Shown here: in pieces, positions 57,849 through 64,000 of the stretch
Position numbering within the stretch: position 1 is the stretch's first letter
How the letters are laid out: each line of letters starts with the position of its first letter
Assembly (NCBI RefSeq): GCF_015209585.1
Contig: NZ_JADEYR010000002.1
Coordinates: 186,001-250,000, forward strand
Direction of reading: 5' to 3'
Source: Brachybacterium epidermidis
GTDB taxonomy: Bacteria; Actinomycetota; Actinomycetes; Actinomycetales; Dermabacteraceae
Length of the DNA stretch: 64,000 bases
Made by a program: the position numbers and the translations under genes
The notes under the pieces: generated by a model
The model's input: only the letters and a program-made list of their open reading frames with translations
What the model was told of the DNA's origin: nothing
Database searches by the model: none

Positions 57849-59714
57849 ATGTCCGGTCACACCCCCCATCCCCTGACCCGCCGAGCAGCAGTGGCCGGGA
57901 CCGCGATCACGTTCGGCGTCGGAGCTGCCATCCCCGCCGCGCTCGCCGACCCCGCGGAGAAGGGCAGCGGCCGCGACAAGCCCACCCCGCGCAACGACCG
58001 CGCGAAGAAAGGCGCTGGCACCGACGGGCAGGGCGCGAACGGCGGCGACCTGCCCGATCCGTGGGATCGCTCCGGCCCCAACGACCGCCCTGTGCGCGAG
58101 GGCAACCCCCGCTCCGTGGGACTGGACCCGGATGTGCTGGACCAGCTGCCCGGCATCATCCGCGCCGGCCTCGGCAACGACCCACCGCGCTTCTCCGGGA
58201 CCTCCCTGCTGGTGGCGTCCCAGGGCCGCATCGCCTACGAGCATGCCGACGGCTACGCCCTGCGCTGGAAGAACCCCACCGAGCAGCTGCCCGAGGACCA
58301 GTGGGTCCCCGCGCGGCAGGACACCATCTACGATCTGGCCTCCATCTCCAAGCTGTTCACCGCCACCGCGGTGATGCAGCTCGTGGAGCGCGGGCAGCTC
58401 TCGCTCGAGGACACCGTCGCCTCCCATCTGCCGCGCTTCGGCGAGAACGGCAAGGAGCAGGTGACCATCCAGCACCTGCTCACCCACGTGGGAGGGCTGC
58501 CGCCCTTCATCAACCTGCGGCAGGCCTACCCGGATGTGCCCTCCCGCATCGACGCGGCTCTGACGGTGAAGCCCACCGCCGCACCGGGCACGAAGTACGT
58601 GTACAGCGACCTCGGCCTGATCGCCCTCGGGCAGGTGGTCGAGGTGATCTCCGGGCAGAGCCTGGACGTGTTCGTGCAGGAGAACATCACTGCACCACTG
58701 GGCATGACCGAGACCATGTACAACCCGCCCGCGGAGCTGCTGGACCGTATCGCTGCCACCGAGTACATGACCGTCACCGGCGAGCTGGTGCGCGGCCATG
58801 TGCACGACGAGAACGCCTACTCACTCGGCGGGGTGGCCGGTCACGCCGGGGTGTTCTCCACCGCCCGGGACCTGGCCGTCTTCGCCCAGATGTTCCTCAA
58901 CGGCGGCACCTACGGCGGGGCCCGGGTGCTCCAGACGAGCACCGTCCAGGACATGTTCACCGACCGCATCGCCGAGGTCACCGGGGCCGGCGGTGCTCGC
59001 CGCGGCCTGGGCCCGGAGCTGGCCGCCTGGTACTACCACGCCGGCCTCACCAGCCCCTACAGCGGTGCGCACACCGGTTTCACCGGGACCTCCCTGGTGA
59101 TCGACCCGCTCACCGACACCATCGTGATCATGCTGGCCAACTCGGTGCACCCCACCCGCGAATGGTCCACCACCTCGGTGACCCGGCGTGAGGTCTCCAC
59201 CTGCGTTGCCCACGCACTCGGCATCGTCCCGAAGAAGGTGCGCGATGGCTGGCACGCCGGAAATCAGGACGCCGCCACCGCCACCCTGGAGGTCGCCGTG
59301 GATCTCGACGGCAGCGCCACCGAGCTCACCGCCGAGCTGTTCTACCACCTCGAGGAGGCCTATGACCTGCTCACCGTGGAGGCCTCGGCCGATGATGGCA
59401 GCACCTGGACGCCCCTGGCCGGCACCCTCACCTCGAAGGATTCCGGCACCATCGGCGCCCCCACCGGCTCCCTGACAGGATGGGGCCGGCGAGCCCGGTG
59501 GGACGCCACGTTCCCGCTGGTGGCAGGTGGATCACCGCTCACCGGCGAGGTGCAGCTGCGCCTTGCCGCCGCCACCGACGGTCTCACCCGGGGCCTCGGT
59601 GTCTGGGTGGGCCGCATCCAGGTGCGGGCCGCCGGTGGCGGGAAGAAGCTGCTGGACACCCAGCGTGGCCGCGACCGGGATGCTTTCGTGGCCGACGGCT
59701 GGGTAAAGAAGTGA
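57849..59714 (+). CDS. Secreted serine hydrolase (class C beta-lactamase fold)
   Basis: The 621-residue protein has a Tat-type signal (LTRRAAVAGTAITFG) and a beta-lactamase/D-Ala-D-Ala-carboxypeptidase-like domain with Ser165-x-x-Lys168 (SISK) and Tyr252-Ser-Asp (YSD), plus HTGFTGTS as third motif. A C-terminal domain of about 170 residues is beta-rich and lacks a named match. These enzymes hydrolyse wall peptides or esters; true beta-lactamase activity is not implied. ATG 57849 is 6 bases from AGGAG; ATG 57846 is possible. It is coupled to the next small gene by GTGA. Confidence 0.88.
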   Translation: MSGHTPHPLTRRAAVAGTAITFGVGAAIPAALADPAEKGSGRDKPTPRNDRAKKGAGTDGQGANGGDLPDPWDRSGPNDRPVREGNPRSVGLDPDVLDQLPGIIRAGLGNDPPRFSGTSLLVASQGRIAYEHADGYALRWKNPTEQLPEDQWVPARQDTIYDLASISKLFTATAVMQLVERGQLSLEDTVASHLPRFGENGKEQVTIQHLLTHVGGLPPFINLRQAYPDVPSRIDAALTVKPTAAPGTKYVYSDLGLIALGQVVEVISGQSLDVFVQENITAPLGMTETMYNPPAELLDRIAATEYMTVTGELVRGHVHDENAYSLGGVAGHAGVFSTARDLAVFAQMFLNGGTYGGARVLQTSTVQDMFTDRIAEVTGAGGARRGLGPELAAWYYHAGLTSPYSGAHTGFTGTSLVIDPLTDTIVIMLANSVHPTREWSTTSVTRREVSTCVAHALGIVPKKVRDGWHAGNQDAATATLEVAVDLDGSATELTAELFYHLEEAYDLLTVEASADDGSTWTPLAGTLTSKDSGTIGAPTGSLTGWGRRARWDATFPLVAGGSPLTGEVQLRLAAATDGLTRGLGVWVGRIQVRAAGGGKKLLDTQRGRDRDAFVADGWVKK

Positions 59715-59836
59715 GCGGGCTGCTCTCGCCCTGGATCGCGGTCCTGGCCCCCCTGGTCGTCGTGGGCGTGGCCCTCGCGTTCCGTCGGCGGCCCGAGCCC
59801 CGGTCCGAAGACAGGACGCCGACCGAGGGAGACTGA
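59711..59836 (+). CDS. 41-residue single-helix membrane peptide
   Basis: The GTG at 59711 overlaps the stop of the serine hydrolase (GTGA). The peptide has one transmembrane helix (SPWIAVLAPLVVVGVALAF) followed by a basic then acidic tail (RRRPEPRSEDRTPTEGD). Coupled translation suggests a partner or anchor for the hydrolase, or a small quality-control subunit. I recognise no family. Confidence 0.6.
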   Translation: MSGLLSPWIAVLAPLVVVGVALAFRRRPEPRSEDRTPTEGD

Positions 59837-59855
59837 CAGCCGCCGTCGGCCCCTG

Positions 59856-59883
59856 CCCGCACGGCGCGGTGTCGGCGTGCGGG
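59856..59883. terminator. Hairpin between convergent genes
   Basis: CCCGCACG (59856-59863) pairs with CGTGCGGG (59876-59883) over a 12-base loop, between the membrane peptide gene and the oppositely read lamin-tail gene. It is likely a bidirectional terminator. Confidence 0.5.
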
Positions 59884-59914
59884 TCGACGTGGCGCCGGGT
59901 GGGCAGGTCAGGCT

Positions 59915-60382
59915 TCAGCAGGTCTTGGTGGAACCACCGCGGGGGTACTTGCAGGACTCCAGCAGCTTGCCCGCGGCATTGAAGGTACGTGCGGTGTCGC
60001 CGGTGTTGTTCCAGATGTAGCTGGCCTTGCCCCAGTACAGGGTGGTGGCAGAGTTGGTGCCCTTGCCGGAGCGGATGGTGACCGTCTTACCGGCAGCCAG
60101 TTTGTAGTTCTTCGGGAAGGTGAACACCTGCGGCCCGTCGTCGCGCACCTTGTACCCCGTGAGGTTCAGGGTGGTCTTTCCGACGTTCTTGACCTGGATG
60201 TACTCCTGGTTGTAGCCGGCGTTGTTGGCCTTGTCGGTGCCGGGCGGGTCGTAGTGGATCTTGACGATGTCCAGGGGCTTGACTACGGCAGCCTGCGCCG
60301 CGGGCATGCCCGCAAGAGGGACGGCCAACAGGGCCAGGGCCGCCAGAGCAGGGGTGATACGGGTACGCAGGGATACGCGCAT
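59915..60382 (-). CDS. Secreted lamin-tail-domain protein
   Basis: The 155-residue protein has a Sec signal peptide (LRTRITPALAALALLAVPLA, cleavage near AAQA) and a single lamin-tail domain: LDIVKIHYDPPG, NQEYIQVKNVGKTTLNLTGY, VFTFPKNYKLAAGKTVTIRS, IWNNTGDTARTFNAAGKLL. Two C-terminal cysteines (SCKY, KTC at the end) may form a disulfide. In bacteria the domain occurs on cell-surface proteins and nucleases; here it stands alone. GGAG lies 7 bases before the ATG. Confidence 0.88.
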   Translation of the reverse strand: MRVSLRTRITPALAALALLAVPLAGMPAAQAAVVKPLDIVKIHYDPPGTDKANNAGYNQEYIQVKNVGKTTLNLTGYKVRDDGPQVFTFPKNYKLAAGKTVTIRSGKGTNSATTLYWGKASYIWNNTGDTARTFNAAGKLLESCKYPRGGSTKTC

Positions 60383-60716
60383 GGGAATCTCCGGATGGTG
60401 CGGGGGACGACGGATGGCGACCGGGCGCTCGGCGCTGCCACCATCATCGGTGGCTCGCTTCGTCGTCCGAGGCCGCACGGTGGGGACCGGCAGAGGCCTG
60501 GTCGAGCCCGGAGATCTCAGCATAAGGCCGGTCGGCCCGCGCGTGCAGGACTTCTGACCGGGCGCATCCGACCGAATGCACGATCCCGGGGTGGCGCGAG
60601 CGTAGGCGACCAGAGATGATCGACAGGTACGCCGCAGGGTGCGGCGGGTCGCCAGAGCTGCGAGGCAGCGATCGTGACTGCCGCGCCCGCGGTCCCATCG
60701 ACAGGACGGAGGCGAC
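60383..60716. other. Non-coding gap between divergent genes
   Basis: This 334-base gap separates the lamin-tail and EcsC genes, which are divergent, so it must hold both promoters. I see no gene, strong promoter or long repeat in it. A short palindrome GGCCG-GT-CGGCC lies at 60526-60537. Confidence 0.5.
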
Positions 60717-61460
60717 ATGGGCATCTTCGGCTTCATGCGTCGTGACGAAGGCACCAAGACCACCCGCTCGGCCATGAAAGAGGTTCGCAGGGGCAAGGCC
60801 GCCAAGGGCCGCGGCAAGAAGAAGGCGGAGGTCGAGCAGGAGTCCGGTGGTGCGCTGCAGCGGATGGTCGAGTCCTTCCGCGACATCGGCCTGGACGGGA
60901 AGCTGAACTTCTCCTCCGCGCAGGCGGTGGCAAACCGCGCCCTCAAGCGAAGCCGCAAGAACCCCGAGAAGGCCGCGCGCCAGATCATTCGCTCGCACCG
61001 CCGCGGCGTGACCGTGGGCGGTTTCGCGACCGGCCTGGGTGGTGTGTTCACCCTGGTTGCGCTGCTGCCGGCGAACGTGTTCGAGTTCTACGTGCAGGCC
61101 ACCCGCATGGTGGGTGCCATCGCCGCTGTGCGCGGATATGACCTGGAGGACGAGGAGGTCCGCACGCGCGTGCTGGCCGCCCTGGTGGGCGAGGAGTCCG
61201 ACGACATCCTCGCCAGCGTGGGCCTGGGGCCCGTGGCCGGTGCTGCCACCCGTCAGCTCACCAAGCGCCTGCCGGCCTCGCCGTCCACCGCGGTGGCCCG
61301 GGCCATCGGCGGGCGGGTCGTGCGCCGCTTCGGGCTGCGCTCGACCAGACTGTTCGGCAAGGCTATCCCCGGCCTGGGCGGTGTCATCGGCGCCTGGGGC
61401 GACCGACGCGCGCTCGAGAAGATCGCCGATACCGCGCTGAAGGACTTCCCGCAGGTCTGA
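60717..61460 (+). CDS. EcsC-family protein
   Basis: The 247-residue protein has a very basic N-terminus (EVRRGKAAKGRGKKKAE), then an EcsC-like helical domain with hydrophobic segments TVGGFATGLGGVFTLVALLP and GKAIPGLGGVIGAWGDRRAL and the charged VRGYDLEDEEVRTRVLAALV. EcsC proteins associate with membranes; their role is poorly defined. GGAGG lies 4 bases before the ATG. It is convergent with the ABC exporter. Confidence 0.82.
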   Translation: MGIFGFMRRDEGTKTTRSAMKEVRRGKAAKGRGKKKAEVEQESGGALQRMVESFRDIGLDGKLNFSSAQAVANRALKRSRKNPEKAARQIIRSHRRGVTVGGFATGLGGVFTLVALLPANVFEFYVQATRMVGAIAAVRGYDLEDEEVRTRVLAALVGEESDDILASVGLGPVAGAATRQLTKRLPASPSTAVARAIGGRVVRRFGLRSTRLFGKAIPGLGGVIGAWGDRRALEKIADTALKDFPQV

Positions 61461-61472
61461 GTCGGTCAGCTC

Positions 61473-61534
61473 CACCGAGCCGCGGATCATGAGGCCTATC
61501 CGCACGGATAAGCCCCAGAATCCGCGGCTCGGTG
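61473..61534. terminator. Nested hairpin between convergent genes
   Basis: An outer perfect 15-bp stem (CACCGAGCCGCGGAT, 61473-61487; complement 61520-61534) encloses an inner hairpin, TATCCG-CA-CGGATA (61497-61510), flanked by pairable GGC and GCC. It begins 12 bases after the EcsC stop and ends 43 bases before the stop of the opposing exporter gene. A bidirectional terminator is likely. Confidence 0.65.
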
Positions 61535-61577
61535 CGTTCCGGGGGCGGACAGGGCTCTCACATGGAGCGCCGGTCCG

Positions 61578-63401
61578 CTACATCGAGTCCTGCCACGCCT
61601 GGTACAGCGCGGCGAAGCGCCCACCCGCGGCCACCAGCTCCTGCGGGGAGCCGTCCTCGACCACCTCACCGCCGTGCACCACCAGCACCCGGTCGGCGAT
61701 CATCACGGTGGTGAGGCGGTGGGCGATGATCAACGAGGTGCGGTGCCCCAGCAGCTTCGTGAGGCCCTCCTGTACCATCCGCTCGGAGGGGATGTCCAGC
61801 GAGCTGGTGGCCTCGTCCAGGATCAGCACCTTCGGGTCTGCCAGGAAGGCGCGGGCGAAGGAGATCAGCTGCCGCTGACCGGCCGAGACCCGCCCACCGC
61901 GCTTGTTCACGTCGGTGTCGTAGCCGTAGGGCAGCTTCTCGATGAACTCGTCGGCCCCGATCGCGGCGGCCGCCGCCCGGATCTCCTCGCGGCTCGCCCC
62001 GGGCTTGCCCAGCGCGATGTTGTCGGCCACGGTGCCGGAGAACAGGTACGCCTCCTGGGCGACCATCACGATGTTGTCGGTGAGGTCGTGCATGGAGATG
62101 TCCCGCAGGTCCACGCCGTCCAGCCGCACCGCGCCCTCGCTGGGATCGTAGAAGCGGGAGATCAGCTTGGCGACCGTGGACTTCCCGGCGCCCGTCTGTC
62201 CCACCAGGGCGACGGTCTGGCCCGCGGGGATGTGCAGGTCCAGGGGCTTGAGCACCAGGGGGCCGTCCTCCGTGTACCGGAAGGAGACGCCCTCGAAATC
62301 GATGCGGCCGGTGGAGGCCGGTAGCGGCGTGGGCTGGGCGGACTCCTTCACGTGGGGCTGCTCGGCCAGCAGGTTCGCGATCTTCTCCAGCGCCGCGACG
62401 GCGGACTGGAAGGCGTTGTAGAAGTTGGCGATCTCGTCGACCGGCTGGAAGAAGCGCCGTGAGTACAGCACCAGTGCCACCAGCACGCCCACCTGCAGGT
62501 CACCGGAGAGCACCCGGAAACCACCCACCACCAGCACCGCTGCAATGGTGACGTTGGCCAGGATGCGCAGCGCCGGCTGGTAGATGCCGAACACCTGGAT
62601 CGAGCGCATCGACGCATCGCGGTAGTCCTGGGCCAGGCGGTCGAACTCGGCCTGGTTGCGGTCCTGCTTGCGGAAGGCCTTCACGGCGCGGATGCCGCTC
62701 ATGGCCTCCACGAAGTGCACGATCAGTCGCGCGGAGTGGGTGCGGATCGCGCGGTACTCCCGGCTGGAGCGGCGCTGGAACCACACGGTGAGCCACACGC
62801 CGGGCACCAGCATCAGCAGCATCACCAGGCCGGTCACCCAGTCCATGCCCACGATCAACACGATCGTGAACACCATGGACAGCGAGGAGCCCACCATGAT
62901 GTTCACGCCGGAGTCCAGCAGCTCTCGCAGGGCCTCCATGTCGGAGGTCTGGCGGGAGACGATGCGGCCCGAGGTGTAGTGCTCGTGGAACTCGAGATCC
63001 TGCTTCTGGGTGAAGCGGAACACGCGGCGCCGCAGCGTGAGCAGCATCTTCTGCCCCACCACCACGGACTGCCGCACGTACCCGAAGGTGAGCACGCCGC
63101 CGATGAGGGCGGCGGTCATGTGGAGGATCGTGGCCTGCAGCACCTTGGTGCCGTCACCCTCCAGCAGGGCGGGCAGGCCCTCGTCGATGCCCCAGGCGAT
63201 GATCGCGGGCCCGGCCACCACGGCCGCCTGCGCGACCACCACCATCACCGCCATCAGCACGAACTGGGCCTTGACGGGGCGCAACAGCTCCATCAGCAGG
63301 GTGAAGGAGCGCTGCCGGGAGGCCTTGGCCTCGGCGTCGGTCAGGGCCCCCTGGTCGTCACCGTGGTCATCGGGGCGGCGGGCGGTGGCGGTGGCGCTCA
63401 T
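61578..63401 (-). CDS. ABC exporter subunit (fused membrane and ATPase domains), catalytic half
   Basis: The 607-residue protein has six helices (about 40-330) and an ATPase domain with Walker [10 protein letters not shown], signature [15 protein letters not shown] and Walker [13 protein letters not shown] with the catalytic Glu intact, then switch His in IIAHRL. It overlaps the upstream gene by ATGA (start ATG 63401), so the two make a heterodimeric exporter of the TmrAB/BmrCD type. Substrates are usually drugs, lipids or peptides. Confidence 0.93.
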   Translation of the reverse strand: MSATATARRPDDHGDDQGALTDAEAKASRQRSFTLLMELLRPVKAQFVLMAVMVVVAQAAVVAGPAIIAWGIDEGLPALLEGDGTKVLQATILHMTAALIGGVLTFGYVRQSVVVGQKMLLTLRRRVFRFTQKQDLEFHEHYTSGRIVSRQTSDMEALRELLDSGVNIMVGSSLSMVFTIVLIVGMDWVTGLVMLLMLVPGVWLTVWFQRRSSREYRAIRTHSARLIVHFVEAMSGIRAVKAFRKQDRNQAEFDRLAQDYRDASMRSIQVFGIYQPALRILANVTIAAVLVVGGFRVLSGDLQVGVLVALVLYSRRFFQPVDEIANFYNAFQSAVAALEKIANLLAEQPHVKESAQPTPLPASTGRIDFEGVSFRYTEDGPLVLKPLDLHIPAGQTVALVGQTGAGKSTVAKLISRFYDPSEGAVRLDGVDLRDISMHDLTDNIVMVAQEAYLFSGTVADNIALGKPGASREEIRAAAAAIGADEFIEKLPYGYDTDVNKRGGRVSAGQRQLISFARAFLADPKVLILDEATSSLDIPSERMVQEGLTKLLGHRTSLIIAHRLTTVMIADRVLVVHGGEVVEDGSPQELVAAGGRFAALYQAWQDSM

Positions 63402-64000
63402 CGCTTGGACTCCGTCCACAGCCCGCGCAGGTCCAGCTCGCCGGTCATCGTCTCGATGTCACGGTCGCGCCGGGCCTCCTCCTCCTGGTTGGCGATCACC
63501 CAGCGGTAGCGGGGAGAGCTCTCCATCAGCTCGGCATGGGTGCCGACGGCCACCACCGCCCCGTCGTCCAGCAGCGCCACCCGGTCGGCGAGGGCCACGG
63601 TGGAGGTGCGATGGGCGACGATCAGGGTGGTTGTGCCCTTCAGCACCTCCCGCAGGCGACCGGTCACGGTCTCCTCGGTGCGGGTGTCCAGGGCGGAGAG
63701 CGGATCGTCCAGCAGCAGCACGGCGGGTCGGGCCGCGATCGCCCTGGCCAGGGCCAGGCGCTGGCGCTGCCCGCCGGACAGGCTCATCCCCTCTTCGCCG
63801 ATGCGGGTGTCCACACCCTCGGGAAGGTCATGGGCGAAGCCCGCGTCGGCCGTGTCCAGTGCGAGCCGCAGCAGCGCCTCGGACTCCTCCTCGCTGAGAG
63901 AGGCGTCGGCGCCCAGCAGCACGTTCTCCCGCACCGAGTCGGAGAACAGTGTGGCGTCCTCGAAGGCCACGGCGGTGAGGGTGCGCAGTTCGGTCAGGTC
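63398..64000 (-). CDS. ABC exporter subunit, degenerate-site half (C-terminal part only)
   Basis: Only the last 200 residues are in the window; the gene continues past the right edge. The ATPase domain shows the signature [15 protein letters not shown] and a Walker [12 protein letters not shown] in which the usual catalytic Glu is Asp, marking the degenerate ATP site of heterodimeric exporters. Switch His is present (VAHRTST). It overlaps the partner gene by ATGA. Confidence 0.92.
   Translation of the reverse strand, partial: DLTELRTLTAVAFEDATLFSDSVRENVLLGADASLSEEESEALLRLALDTADAGFAHDLPEGVDTRIGEEGMSLSGGQRQRLALARAIAARPAVLLLDDPLSALDTRTEETVTGRLREVLKGTTTLIVAHRTSTVALADRVALLDDGAVVAVGTHAELMESSPRYRWVIANQEEEARRDRDIETMTGELDLRGLWTESKR

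Noticed and set aside
57849-59714. Beta-lactamase resistance gene
   Set aside because: The SxxK and YxN-type motifs define a wide serine-hydrolase family; the long C-terminal domain and context do not support a true beta-lactamase.

Overview
The window is very GC-rich, protein-dense bacterial DNA with GTG/ATG starts, frequent ATGA and GTGA gene overlaps, Tat and lipoprotein signals, DtxR/IdeR-type iron boxes and many leaderless starts. This fits a free-living high-GC actinobacterium, most likely in the Micrococcales (Brachybacterium-like). That placement is inferred from gene content and style; no rRNA or other phylogenetic marker is present. I found no tRNA, rRNA, CRISPR array, prophage, transposase or integrase. 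Very long open frames opposite real genes are GC-driven shadows.

Layout. 1-7.7 kb (minus strand): a lipoprotein cut by the window edge, a small acidic protein, a full tricorn protease, an SLH-domain protein, an SGNH hydrolase and a luciferase-like flavin oxidoreductase. 7.9-17.3 kb: a LacI repressor divergent from a carbohydrate-type ABC importer (two permeases and a lipoprotein binding protein) that runs into two tandem glycerophosphodiester phosphodiesterases, then an amidohydrolase and a sodium/solute symporter. The importer and diesterases look like a system for taking up and cleaving glycerophosphodiesters or related sugar-phosphate esters. 17.3-18.9 kb: an unusual operator array drives a CPBP membrane protease, a membrane protein and a small Xre regulator. 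19-29.9 kb: mixed metabolism, including gdhA, a zinc metallochaperone (AztD-like), two kinases, a TauE-type exporter and a CoA-transferase.

29.9-38.2 kb (mostly minus strand): a lipoprotein, isochorismatase-like hydrolase, short-chain dehydrogenase, zinc-ribbon protein, NCS1 permease, VIT-type iron/manganese transporter with an iron box, two tandem paralogous membrane-anchored proteins and an MFS transporter. 38.5-43.5 kb: an IclR regulator and a complete iron-siderophore ABC importer behind a second iron box. 44-48.2 kb: an LssY-domain membrane protein and a PhoX phosphatase. 48.5-54.7 kb: a complete Mrp Na+/H+ antiporter operon (A-B fusion, C, D, E, F, G), every junction overlapping. 54.9-64 kb: a frameshifted S9 peptidase, a beta-lactamase-fold serine hydrolase coupled to a 41-residue membrane peptide, a lamin-tail secreted protein, an EcsC protein and a heterodimeric ABC exporter cut by the right edge.

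Most unusual: two leaderless micro-ORFs (14 and 19 codons) whose stops overlap the starts of mrpA and the LssY gene; a three-site TGTCAAGGG operator array over a leaderless promoter; and four broken genes or relics (endonuclease V-like glycosylase, aldo/keto reductase, S9 peptidase, methyltransferase tail).
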